Notes under the pieces: generated by a model
The model's database searches: none
What the model saw: only the letters and a program-made list of their open reading frames with translations
Told to the model about the DNA's origin: nothing
Translations under genes and position numbers: made by a program
Assembly (NCBI GenBank): GCA_910587515.1
Contig: CAJULW010000033.1
Location: forward strand, 124,001 to 188,000
Origin: an uncultured Duncaniella sp.
Lineage (GTDB): Bacteria; Bacteroidota; Bacteroidia; Bacteroidales; Muribaculaceae
Length of the DNA: 64,000 bases
Direction of reading: 5' to 3'
Shown here: positions 34,139 to 42,479 of the stretch, piece by piece
Layout: each line of letters starts with the position of its first letter
How positions within the stretch are numbered: position 1 is the first letter of the stretch

Positions 34139-35092
34139 GTGATTGACATAGCACAACATATCGAATATCTGCTGATGCGCCACGATTGTGTCGTGGTGCC
34201 AGGCTTGGGTGCATTCCTCGTTAATGATGAGCCTGCACGTTACGTCGCTGAGACACACTCTTTTTTGCCACCTTCCCGTACGATCGGATTTAACCCTGAA
34301 GTGAAACATAATGATGCTCTGCTTAGCGGTAGCATTTCGCGCAGAGAGCGGGTCTCTCTTGAGGCGGCCCGGAATAGACTTGATATGGAAGTTGCATCGC
34401 TTCGGTGTCAGTTGGATGTTTGTGGTGAAGTGCCAATTGGGAATTTGGGCTTGTTGGTGCGTGGAGATTCTCCGGAATATCCTGTTTTTGAGCCATCAGA
34501 GTGTTCGCTTCCGGTGTCGAGATATTCATATTTCAATGTAGTTGACGCTGAGCTCATCCGTCAGGATGATGAAAATCTATGTGAGAAAGTTTTGCCGCCT
34601 CATCGCTCTGTTGCAATTCCACTGCCATTGAAGATAGTTGCTTCTGTAATCATGGTAATGGTGACGTTTGGTATCCTGTATTCTACAACGAGTCTTGTCG
34701 ATAGTTCAAATGTCAATTCAGCGATGCTTGATACCGGAATCAGCCGGTACATTGAAGATACTGTCGTTGGTGAAAATTTGGCTATGGATGATGTGGTTTC
34801 TAATGAAATAGTGCTGAATATAGCTCTGCCTCCGACCACCGATGTGCAGTCTGCGATATCTGATCCGCATTCTTTGTCGCTCGGACGTTATCTGTTGGTT
34901 GTGGCCTCTTTCCCGAACCGTATTTTGGCTCAGAGACATAAAGATTATATTGGGGATGATAATCTCGGTATAATCGAGATGGATGATAATTATCGTGTCT
35001 TTGCCGGTTCGGCTTCTGATATTGCCGATGCGCGTTCTAAAGCGTCATCTTTGTCTGCGCAATATCCGAACATCTGGATATGCCGTAGATAA
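34139..35092 (+). CDS. HU-CCDC81 and SPOR domain-containing membrane protein
   Basis: 317 residues from a GTG start; the family pattern HIEYLLMRHDCVVVPGLGAFL begins a few residues in, so no later start fits. Residues about 1-135 hold the two HU-CCDC81 subdomains, related to the HU DNA-binding fold. One transmembrane helix lies at about 163-185 (IVASVIMVMVTFGILYSTTS). The C-terminal ~75 residues form a SPOR domain (RYLLVVASFPNRILAQRHKDYI), which binds denuded glycan strands at the septum. The protein may connect the nucleoid or cytoplasmic side with dividing cell wall. It is the first of three plus-strand genes with gaps of 36 and 34 bp. Confidence 0.85.
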   Translation: MIDIAQHIEYLLMRHDCVVVPGLGAFLVNDEPARYVAETHSFLPPSRTIGFNPEVKHNDALLSGSISRRERVSLEAARNRLDMEVASLRCQLDVCGEVPIGNLGLLVRGDSPEYPVFEPSECSLPVSRYSYFNVVDAELIRQDDENLCEKVLPPHRSVAIPLPLKIVASVIMVMVTFGILYSTTSLVDSSNVNSAMLDTGISRYIEDTVVGENLAMDDVVSNEIVLNIALPPTTDVQSAISDPHSLSLGRYLLVVASFPNRILAQRHKDYIGDDNLGIIEMDDNYRVFAGSASDIADARSKASSLSAQYPNIWICRR

Positions 35093-35128
35093 AATCAATT
35101 GCGTTTTTTATAATTTATTAAATAGTTT

Positions 35129-35653
35129 ATGAGTCTTCACGACCTCCTTGTAGAACGTCGTAGTATACGTCGGTATACGGATGAAAAAATAGATCCCGAT
35201 CATGTGAAACTTATACTTGAGGCGGGATTGTTGGCTCCGACTTCTAAAAGTTCGCGTGCATGGCAATTCATAGTAGTGGAAGACCGTGAAATGCTTGAAA
35301 GGTTGTCGGCATGTAAGCCAATGGGAGCATCACCGATGGCACATTGTTCATTGGCGGTAGTTGTGGCGGTAGACTCTACATTGACAGAGCCATGGATAGA
35401 GGATGCGTCGGTAGCGGCTTCTTTCATGCAGTTGCAGGCTTGTGACCTTGGACTCGGATCTTGTTGGATTCAGGTGAGGGGTCGGTTTACGGCCGATGGT
35501 ATTCCGTCGGAGGAATATGTTCAGGAACTTCTTGGCATACCGGAGGCTTGTCCGGTTGTATGTATCTTGTCATTCGGACACAAGGGAGAGGAGCGCAAGC
35601 TTCAGGATGTCGGAAAATTGAAGTGGGAAAATGTTCACATCGGCCGGTATTGA
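35129..35653 (+). CDS. Nitroreductase family protein
   Basis: 174 residues. FMN-binding signatures are the N-terminal RRSIRRYTDEKI and APTSKSSRAWQFIVVED, and the middle helix QLQACDLGLGSCWIQVRG. Ends with CILSFGHKGEE and a basic tail, like many short oxygen-sensitive nitroreductase-family proteins of anaerobes. NAD(P)H-dependent reduction of a small substrate is likely, but the substrate is unknown. Confidence 0.88.
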   Translation: MSLHDLLVERRSIRRYTDEKIDPDHVKLILEAGLLAPTSKSSRAWQFIVVEDREMLERLSACKPMGASPMAHCSLAVVVAVDSTLTEPWIEDASVAASFMQLQACDLGLGSCWIQVRGRFTADGIPSEEYVQELLGIPEACPVVCILSFGHKGEERKLQDVGKLKWENVHIGRY

Positions 35654-35687
35654 AAAAATCCGGTATGTTTGAGTATTAATTATCGCA

Positions 35688-36476
35688 GTGTCTGTCCCAA
35701 ATGTAGTTATAATTGGTGCTGGAAATGTTGCGTCTCATATCGCACCGGCCATAGTTGAATCAGGCGTGGGAAATGTCGTGCAGGTATATAGCCGGACATT
35801 GCATTCGTCCTATGCGCTTGCGTCTAAATTACCCGATGCGGTTTCTGTAGAGAGGACTGATGATATTCTTGTTGGGGCCGATATCTATATTATAAGTGTC
35901 TCTGATGACGCTATCCCATCTTTGGTTTCTCGGTTGTCTGCATGTGATGCGTTGTGGCTTCATACATCTGGATCAGTCGGTATGGATGTGCTTTCTACTT
36001 TGTCTGATCGGTATGGCGTATTTTATCCTTTACAGACATTTTCGCTCGGTGTTGATCTCGACGTAAATAGGGTGCCATTGTTTATTGAAGGTTCTTCGGC
36101 TGATGTAGAAAATGACATCCGGTGTTTTGGTGCACCGGTGTTTGAAAATATATATCATGCTGATAGCGATATGAGGCGGATGATGCATGTCGCTGCCGTG
36201 TTCGGGAGTAATTTTGTCAATTATTTATGGTCGGTTGCTGCGGATATGCTTAATAAAGAGGGGCTTCCGTTCGATGTATTGAGGCCTTTGCTTGAAGAGA
36301 CGATGCGAAAGGCTTTTGCCTGTTCTCCTTTTGCCGGACAGACCGGTCCGGCGGTGCGTGGTGACCGGCATGTGATGGACCGCCACTTATCTATGCTTGA
36401 TGGCAATGAAAAAATGTTATACCGAATCATAAGCGATTGTATAATGGAACATCATAATAGACTTGGACATAATTGA
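35688..36476 (+). CDS. DUF2520 / F420-oxidoreductase-like Rossmann protein
   Basis: 262 residues from a GTG start. The N-terminal Rossmann fold opens NVVIIGAGNVASHIAPAIV; ADIYIISVSDDAIPSLV and WLHTSGSVGMDVL follow, and the C-terminal ~110 residues match DUF2520 (AAVFGSNFVNYLWSVAADML; GPAVRGDRHVMDRHLSML). Members resemble pyrroline-5-carboxylate or ketopantoate reductases, but no reaction is assigned. It lies 34 bp after the nitroreductase. Confidence 0.82.
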   Translation: MSVPNVVIIGAGNVASHIAPAIVESGVGNVVQVYSRTLHSSYALASKLPDAVSVERTDDILVGADIYIISVSDDAIPSLVSRLSACDALWLHTSGSVGMDVLSTLSDRYGVFYPLQTFSLGVDLDVNRVPLFIEGSSADVENDIRCFGAPVFENIYHADSDMRRMMHVAAVFGSNFVNYLWSVAADMLNKEGLPFDVLRPLLEETMRKAFACSPFAGQTGPAVRGDRHVMDRHLSMLDGNEKMLYRIISDCIMEHHNRLGHN

Positions 36477-36479
36477 ATA

Positions 36480-36657
36480 AAAATAACGAAGGACGGCCTC
36501 ACGGTCATCCTTCGCTGCTTACACATAGTACTTAACGTCAGTGGATTTATAAATGTCTAATAATGCAAATGTCTCAAAAATGCTTTATTGAGGTTTTGGT
36601 AACATCTCAGATACAAATTGTTTTTAGATGTTTTTGAGCGTTGCTCTCTTTGATGTT
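36480..36657 (-). ncRNA. Candidate structured small RNA
   Basis: On the minus strand a TAACTTTG -7 box (36669-36662) precedes about 175 nt that contain three short hairpins: GAGC-AAC-GCTC (36646-36636), AACATCT with AGATGTT (36632-36601) and CTCAA with TTGAG (36592-36573). It ends in a 12-bp stem with one mismatch (36514-36487) followed by TTATTTTTATT, a terminator that works only on this strand. No -33 element is visible and no known RNA family (SRP, tmRNA, RNase P) is recognised. Existence is inferred from promoter-plus-terminator geometry. Confidence 0.4.
36487..36514 (-). terminator. Terminator hairpin in the intergenic gap
   Basis: A 12-bp stem with one mismatch and a TCAC (plus strand) loop. 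The T-rich tail TTATTTTTATT occurs on the minus strand only; on the plus strand, downstream of the DUF2520 gene, no T-run follows. Confidence 0.6.
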
Positions 36658-36903
36658 GATGCAAAGTTATATTTTAAATTTATAAATTCCTAATCTGGAA
36701 TATGTGTGCTTGTGGTTGCTTGTGAACAAAAAGGTAGTTAAGCATGGGTGGCTCTATATAATTGCAACTATTGAGCCATTGTTGGGCGTAAAATCATTTG
36801 TTAAAACTGTTTATTTTTGGCAAAATGAAATTTGGTTAAATTGTGTTAATTATATTGGGGCTTTTGAGAGGCATGTTTTCCCGTGTTGTGGATGTGTTAA
36901 CAG

Positions 36904-36927
36904 TGTTTAGAGTGGTGTTTAGAGTGG
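36904..36927 (+). repeat. 12-nt tandem duplication upstream of lon
   Basis: TGTTTAGAGTGG is present twice head to tail, followed by a further TGT. It lies about 150 bp upstream of the lon start codon. Confidence 0.6.
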
Positions 36928-37076
36928 TGTGATTGCACATGAATTATAAATAGGTGAAATATGGGGCAATTGAGGAATTTTTACTAACTTTGGGGTCGCT
37001 TTCGGGTATTTTGATTCTTCGATGTTTAATTTCGGGATAGATACCTGTTGTTTTTAGAGTAAGATTAGATACATAT

Positions 37077-39464
37077 ATGAAAGAAGATTCCACCAAGATT
37101 GTTTCAGTTGGACAAATTGATATAGGGATACCATCGGAGCGGCCAGTTCCTGATTTTGATGATCTGCCGATCATTGCAATGCGCGATCTCGTGCTTTTTC
37201 CGGGTGTTACGTTTCCAATAACCGTTGCCAGAGAGGCATCTGTAAGGACTGCGGCTACAGCTGCGGAGCAGCATATTCCGGTAGGTATATTTTGTCAGCG
37301 AGACGCTTCGGTGGAACATCCGTCGATTGATGATCTCTATGACACTGGCGTGGTTGCTGATGTGCTTAAGACATTCGATCTTCCTGACGGGACTCATACG
37401 GCCATTCTTTCCGCGAGAGATAAAATAAAGATTACCGGATCGTCGGAAGGTAAACATATCCCCGGAGTTCTTTCCGCAAAAGTGAAAACCGTGCATGATA
37501 GCATGTCGCGCCAGTCTGATAAGGAATTTGTCGCGTTAGTTGATGATATCAGGCAGACAACGCTGAATATTCTGAATAACGGCAATGAGAAAATGAGTGA
37601 TCTCGCTTTTAATATTGAGAATATTCCCGGACCTCAGCTTCTGATAAATATCATTTCCACCCATTCGCCTTTTGCTCCGGCTGTAAAGATTGAACTGTTG
37701 CGTAAGAACAGAATGAAGGAAAGGGCTCAGCTACTGTTGAGCCATCTCGCACATAGTGAGGAGATGGCCGAAATCAGGGCTGAAGTTCATCGTAAGGCCC
37801 GTCGAAATATCGATGAACAGCAACGCAACGCTTTCCTTCAACATCAATTTGATGTTTTGCGTGAAGAGCTATATGGTGATGACGACGACTGTCGTACTCT
37901 CGAAGAAAAAGCCAAAGATATTGCTTTCCCTGAATCTGTCAGACGCACTTTTAATAAGGAACTGGAAAAATTACGTCGTTTAAATCCGCAGAGTCCGGAT
38001 TACACTGTGCAATATAGTTATCTCCAGTTGCTGACTGATCTGCCATGGGGGCGTATGACGCCTCTTGAGGCCGATTTCCTTTTTGCCGAAAAAGTTCTTG
38101 ACGAGGATCATTATGGCCTTGAAAAAGTCAAGGAGCGTATACTTGAGCAACTTGCAGTGATGATGAACACTCCTGATGGTCGATCTCCGATCATCTGTCT
38201 TGTCGGTGCTCCGGGAGTAGGGAAAACTTCGCTTGGCCAGTCAATCGCAAAGGCTCTTGGCCGTAAATATCAGCGGGTTTCGCTTGGCGGACTGCATGAC
38301 GAAGCTGAAATTCGCGGACATAGACGGACCTATATCGGAGCTATGCCTGGGCGAATAATTGATGCGGTAAAACGTGCCGGTGCGTCAAATCCGGTACTGC
38401 TTCTTGACGAAATTGACAAGACTGGCAGCGATTTCAAGGGCGACCCTTCGTCAGCTCTGCTTGAGGTGCTTGATCCCGAGCAGAATAATCATTTTCATGA
38501 CAACTATGTCGACGTGGACTATGATCTTTCCCATGTGCTGTTCATAGCTACGGCCAACACATTGTCTACTATACCGCGTCCGTTGCTTGACAGAATGGAG
38601 ATAATAGATATCTCTGGCTATCTTCCGGAAGAAAAAATCGAGATTGCCAGGAAGCATTTGATCCCTCGTCTCGCTGTTGAAAACGGATTTGAAAAGACGG
38701 ACATAACGTTCTCTACCGAAGCTCTTGTAAAGATCATAGAGGGTTATACGAGCGAGAGCGGAGTTCGTTTGCTTGAAAAGGAAATCGCAAAGGTGATCCG
38801 CAAGATCGTGCTTAATAAAATGCGTGGAAAGGATTATAGTCTGAATGTCGAGGAGAATCACCTTAGGGATTATCTTGGGATTGAGACTTTCACCCCGGAA
38901 CGTTATGAGATATCCGACGTGGCCGGAGTTGCTACCGGACTTGCGTGGACAGCGGTTGGCGGTGAGATTCTGTTTATTGAATCGTCAATAACCCAAGGGA
39001 AAGGCGAGAAACTTACGATTACAGGCAATCTTGGTGACGTAATGAAAGAGTCGGCGGTGATCGCCACACAGGTAGTAAAAGCCCGTTCCGAAAAATACGG
39101 TATTACAACTGAAAGTTTTGAAAACTGTCAATTGCATATACATGTTCCGGAAGGGGCTATACCCAAGGACGGACCGTCGGCCGGTATAACAATGTGTGTG
39201 TCCATATTGTCGGCACTTACAGGCCGTCCAGTCAGACCGCGCCTGGCTATGACCGGAGAAATAACACTTCGCGGTAAGGTTCTTCCAGTGGGAGGCATAA
39301 AGGAAAAAATTTTGGCAGCCAAACGCGCTGGGATCACAGATATAATTCTGTGTGCCGACAATCGTAAAAACATAGAGGATATCAAGCCGGTGTATCTTTC
39401 AGGACTGTCATTCCATTATGTGTCGACTATTGATCAGGTGTTTGAGTTTGCTTTAGGCGACTGA
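37077..39464 (+). CDS. lon: ATP-dependent Lon protease
   Basis: 795 residues, LonA type. The N-terminal LON substrate-binding domain (about 28-230) starts LPIIAMRDLVLFPGV; the AAA+ module has Walker A GAPGVGKTS and Walker B LLLDEIDK; the protease domain has the Ser701-Lys744 dyad in GPSAG and GGIKEK. It degrades misfolded and regulatory proteins in the cytosol. It stands alone behind a 600-bp gap; a TAACTTTG box at 36985-36992 is the best promoter candidate. Confidence 0.97.
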   Translation: MKEDSTKIVSVGQIDIGIPSERPVPDFDDLPIIAMRDLVLFPGVTFPITVAREASVRTAATAAEQHIPVGIFCQRDASVEHPSIDDLYDTGVVADVLKTFDLPDGTHTAILSARDKIKITGSSEGKHIPGVLSAKVKTVHDSMSRQSDKEFVALVDDIRQTTLNILNNGNEKMSDLAFNIENIPGPQLLINIISTHSPFAPAVKIELLRKNRMKERAQLLLSHLAHSEEMAEIRAEVHRKARRNIDEQQRNAFLQHQFDVLREELYGDDDDCRTLEEKAKDIAFPESVRRTFNKELEKLRRLNPQSPDYTVQYSYLQLLTDLPWGRMTPLEADFLFAEKVLDEDHYGLEKVKERILEQLAVMMNTPDGRSPIICLVGAPGVGKTSLGQSIAKALGRKYQRVSLGGLHDEAEIRGHRRTYIGAMPGRIIDAVKRAGASNPVLLLDEIDKTGSDFKGDPSSALLEVLDPEQNNHFHDNYVDVDYDLSHVLFIATANTLSTIPRPLLDRMEIIDISGYLPEEKIEIARKHLIPRLAVENGFEKTDITFSTEALVKIIEGYTSESGVRLLEKEIAKVIRKIVLNKMRGKDYSLNVEENHLRDYLGIETFTPERYEISDVAGVATGLAWTAVGGEILFIESSITQGKGEKLTITGNLGDVMKESAVIATQVVKARSEKYGITTESFENCQLHIHVPEGAIPKDGPSAGITMCVSILSALTGRPVRPRLAMTGEITLRGKVLPVGGIKEKILAAKRAGITDIILCADNRKNIEDIKPVYLSGLSFHYVSTIDQVFEFALGD

Positions 39465-39547
39465 GACGATATTTGGACATCTGATCTGGAATTCGCTTGT
39501 TGACAAATGTTATTTAAAATAATGCTCTCACAGTAATTATTGAATAT

Positions 39548-40147
39548 ATGAAAAAAATTCTCCTCAATATAGGATTGATGCTTATTGCGGCCATCGTTAT
39601 AGGGTGGCTTGCCATGGAATGGCTTGACAGATGGACTCGTCATGATTCCACGATAGCTGTTCCGTCTGTGAAGACATTGCCATTTGACAGAGCTAAATCT
39701 GTTTTGGATAGCGAAGGGCTTGTCGCGGTACTCAGTGACTCGGTCTATGATAAGTCGACACGTCCCGGTACGGTGATAGAGCAGAATCCGAAAGCAGGTA
39801 CGACAGTAAAGGAAGGGCGCGAAATCTATTTGTCGATAAATGCGTTTTCTCCTAAGATGGTGACGATTCCTGCTCTCACTGATATATCTTTGCGTCAGGC
39901 GAAGTCTATTCTTGAAGGTTTAGAGATAAAAAAAGTGATAGAAAAGCGTGTGCCAAGCGATTTCAAGGATCTTGTGCTTGCCGTTCGTTATAAGGGCAAC
40001 CGCCTTTCTGCAGGCGCACGAATTCCCGTCAGTGCGACTATAGAATTGGAGGTCGGAAAGGGTGTCGATGAACTGCCTTTGTTTGATTCCGCCAATCTGG
40101 AAGATATGACGGTTGATCAGGCAGGGGATCGCTTGAATCTATTTTGA
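39548..40147 (+). CDS. Membrane-anchored PASTA-domain protein
   Basis: 199 residues. A short cytoplasmic N-terminus and one transmembrane helix (about 4-24) precede two to three PASTA units: VPSVKTLPFDRAKSVLDSEGL with VIEQNPKAGTTVKEG, then IPALTDISLRQAKSILEGLEI. A last partial unit (MTVDQAGDRLNL) ends the protein. PASTA domains bind peptidoglycan or beta-lactams in Ser/Thr kinases and PBPs, but no kinase domain is attached here. The rluD-like gene begins 7 bp after its stop, so the two are likely cotranscribed. Confidence 0.88.
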   Translation: MKKILLNIGLMLIAAIVIGWLAMEWLDRWTRHDSTIAVPSVKTLPFDRAKSVLDSEGLVAVLSDSVYDKSTRPGTVIEQNPKAGTTVKEGREIYLSINAFSPKMVTIPALTDISLRQAKSILEGLEIKKVIEKRVPSDFKDLVLAVRYKGNRLSAGARIPVSATIELEVGKGVDELPLFDSANLEDMTVDQAGDRLNLF

Positions 40148-40154
40148 TTTGTAT

Positions 40155-41219
40155 ATGTCTGAAATGGATCGGATTGACGGATTTGACAGTGTTGTTCCAG
40201 ACGGTGTTGAAGATGAAATAGCAGACGGCCTTTATGAGCATTTCCGTTTTGTGGCGGATAAAGGACAACAGTTGCTCAGGGTGGATAAGTTTCTTGTTAC
40301 GAGACTCGAAAAATCGTCGCGCAATCGGATTCAACAAGCTGCCGATGCGGGATGTATTTTAGTCAACGGACGTGCCGTAAAGTCGAATTACAGGGTAAAG
40401 CCGCTTGACGTTATCCAAGTGGTAATGGATAGGCCGCGTTATGAACTGGAGATAATCCCGGAGAATATACCGCTTGAAATTGTCTATGAGGACGAGGCCC
40501 TTTTGGTTGTTAATAAGCCGGCCGGGCTTGTTGTACATCCGGGTCACGGTAACTATTCCGGAACCCTTGTCAATGCGCTTGCATGGCATTTTCGGGACAA
40601 TCCTGACTATGATGTCAGTGATCCGCGTATGGGGCTTGTCCATAGAATTGACAAAGACACATCTGGCTTGCTCGTCGTAGCCAAGACTCCGGATGCAAAA
40701 ACCCATCTTGGCCGTCAGTTTTTTAATAAAACGACAAAAAGGGAGTATAATGCGCTTGTATGGGGAGTTCCTTCACCGCTACAAGGCCGAATAGAAGGCA
40801 ATATCGGACGTAATCCCAAAGATAGGTTGCAGATGTCGGTTCTGCCGGCAGACGATCCGTCTGGCAAACATGCCGTGACTCATTATGATGTTCTTGAAAA
40901 TTTCGTTCATGCTTCTTTGGTGAAATGTGTTCTTGAAACAGGTCGCACTCACCAGATACGTGTACACATGCGTCACATCGGACACCCTTTGTTTTCAGAC
41001 AGTCGTTATGGCGGTGATGTGATCTTGAGAGGGGTGCGAAACGGTTCATATCAAAGATTTGTAGAGAATTGTTTTGCTGTTTGCCCTCGTCAGGCTTTAC
41101 ATGCAAGAACTCTTGGGTTTATTCATCCTATGAGTGGAGAGGAGATGTTTTTTACGGCTCCTATACCTGAAGACATGGAAATTCTTATAGACCGGTGGCG
41201 GACATATAGCGCGCGGTAA
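40155..41219 (+). CDS. rluD: RluA-family 23S rRNA pseudouridine synthase (RluD-like)
   Basis: 354 residues from the ATG at 40155; an in-frame TTG at 40149 is less likely. An S4 RNA-binding domain (about 40-100, RVDKFLVTRLEKSSRNRIQ) precedes the catalytic domain with GLVHRIDKDTSGLLVVAKT, whose Asp attacks the target uridine, and LETGRTHQIRVHM. RluD modifies the helix 69 loop of 23S rRNA; the exact target here is inferred from similarity. It follows the PASTA gene directly. Confidence 0.92.
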   Translation: MSEMDRIDGFDSVVPDGVEDEIADGLYEHFRFVADKGQQLLRVDKFLVTRLEKSSRNRIQQAADAGCILVNGRAVKSNYRVKPLDVIQVVMDRPRYELEIIPENIPLEIVYEDEALLVVNKPAGLVVHPGHGNYSGTLVNALAWHFRDNPDYDVSDPRMGLVHRIDKDTSGLLVVAKTPDAKTHLGRQFFNKTTKREYNALVWGVPSPLQGRIEGNIGRNPKDRLQMSVLPADDPSGKHAVTHYDVLENFVHASLVKCVLETGRTHQIRVHMRHIGHPLFSDSRYGGDVILRGVRNGSYQRFVENCFAVCPRQALHARTLGFIHPMSGEEMFFTAPIPEDMEILIDRWRTYSAR

Positions 41220-41248
41220 AATAAAAATGTTAAAATAGAGTTAAAAGG

Positions 41249-41280
41249 CTTGACAGGGCTATAACGTGATTGTAACTTTG
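41249..41280 (+). promoter_or_regulatory. Promoter of the ftsX-DUF3098-uppP-truB cluster
   Basis: CTTG (41249-41252), 20 bp, TAACTTTG (41273-41280). The ftsX start is 16 bp downstream, so the leader would be short. Confidence 0.65.
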
Positions 41281-41296
41281 TACCTTATTAATTATC

Positions 41297-42175
41297 ATGG
41301 CAAAAAGGCGTCATAATATAATACCATTGTTCACCACGCGAGCAACCGCGATCGTGTCGGTCGCTTTGGTGCTTTTCATCCTTGGAATAGCCTCTCTTAT
41401 AGGTGTGGCGACACATAAAGTAACAGACGGTATAAAGGAAAAAATGGGATTCGTCATTTTGTTTAATGACGATACGACTGTTTCTGATATTGAAATGGTG
41501 AAGAAAATATTGGTTAAGGAGCCAGCGGTTGCTTCGATGGTATATTCGTCACCGGAAGTAGTCCTCGGTCGATGGCAGAAAATGATCGGGGAGGATGAAG
41601 ATATAGTAAAGCTTGCCGGCATAAATCCATTTGTCGGGGAACTTGAAGTTAGAGTCGGAAAAAACTATGCATGTTCCGACAGCATAGACCGTATCACCGG
41701 TAGCGTCATGCTCCTTCCGCAGGTAAGCGAGGTTAAAATCCACACCGAACTTGTCGATAGGGTAAACGCTACGTTGCGTAGTGTTACTTTCGGATTATTG
41801 AGTGTGGCGGTAGCTCTCCTCATTGTGTCGTTTGTGTTGATATTCAACACAGTCAGATTGTCGGTCTATGCCCGTAGATTTACAATCCACACGATGCAGC
41901 TTGTCGGAGCGACAGCGGGGTTTGTACGTCGGCCATTTCTTAGGGATAATCTTATAAACGGGCTTGTTGCAGGTTTGATCGCATCCGGAGTCATTTTTGC
42001 TATGACATACTATTGCCGTACGCTCGGAAGTTCAGTGGCGGAGGTTATTGCATGGCAGGACATGTTTCCTGTAGCCGGATGTTTGATCCTGATAGGAATG
42101 CTGATATGTTTTGTGGCGGCTATTTTTGCTACAAACCGCTATCTGCGTCTGTCATACGATGAAATGTTTAAATAA
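41297..42175 (+). CDS. ftsX: Cell-division protein FtsX
   Basis: 292 residues with four membrane helices: one near 15-38, then an extracytoplasmic loop to about 165, and three more at 170-290. The permease end GATAGFVRRPFLRDNLINGLVAGL is typical. FtsX pairs with the ATPase FtsE to activate cell-wall amidases at the septum; no ftsE gene is adjacent. It begins an envelope-oriented cluster with the DUF3098 gene and uppP. Confidence 0.92.
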   Translation: MAKRRHNIIPLFTTRATAIVSVALVLFILGIASLIGVATHKVTDGIKEKMGFVILFNDDTTVSDIEMVKKILVKEPAVASMVYSSPEVVLGRWQKMIGEDEDIVKLAGINPFVGELEVRVGKNYACSDSIDRITGSVMLLPQVSEVKIHTELVDRVNATLRSVTFGLLSVAVALLIVSFVLIFNTVRLSVYARRFTIHTMQLVGATAGFVRRPFLRDNLINGLVAGLIASGVIFAMTYYCRTLGSSVAEVIAWQDMFPVAGCLILIGMLICFVAAIFATNRYLRLSYDEMFK

Positions 42176-42186
42176 CTTGTTTGATA

Positions 42187-42474
42187 ATGGCAAATAAAAC
42201 CATTCGTAAACAGAACGGAGAAAAAGGCTCTGAACTTATCCAGGAGTCCCATAGCCAACTTCCGCTTCTGAAAAAAAATTTTATACTCATGGCCGTGGCC
42301 GGAGTGATGATCGTGCTCGGATTCTGTCTGATGGCCGGAGAGGCTACCGGATGGGATTCGTTCAATCCCGATATATTTTCTGTGCGTCGTATTGTTGTGG
42401 GGCCTACTATAGCCTTCCTAGGTTTCATATTCATGGGATTTGCTATAATGTATAATCCTGAAAAGAAGGATTAG
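42187..42474 (+). CDS. DUF3098 small membrane protein
   Basis: 95 residues from the ATG at 42187. A basic N-terminus is followed by two transmembrane helices (about 37-58 and 72-92) with the family segment NPDIFSVRRIVVGPTIAFLGFIFM. The function is unknown; the conserved placement between ftsX and uppP suggests a role in division or wall-lipid recycling. It starts 11 bp after ftsX and ends 5 bp before uppP. Confidence 0.85.
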   Translation: MANKTIRKQNGEKGSELIQESHSQLPLLKKNFILMAVAGVMIVLGFCLMAGEATGWDSFNPDIFSVRRIVVGPTIAFLGFIFMGFAIMYNPEKKD

Positions 42475-42479
42475 AATTT

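Larger units (their letters stand above)
36477..37076. other. 600-bp gene-free interval between the DUF2520 gene and lon
   Basis: No convincing ORF on either strand. It contains a minus-strand candidate small RNA (36480-36657), AT-rich sequence around 36660-36860, a 12-nt tandem duplication at 36904-36927 and a TAACTTTG box at 36985-36992 that may serve lon with an ~80-nt leader. Confidence 0.7.

Noticed and set aside
36480..36657. Signal-recognition-particle RNA in the gap before lon
   Set aside because: A partial GTAAGCAGCGAAGG resembles the SRP apical loop, but the flanking GGAAG/GGCA arrangement is missing and the sequence is part of a terminator.
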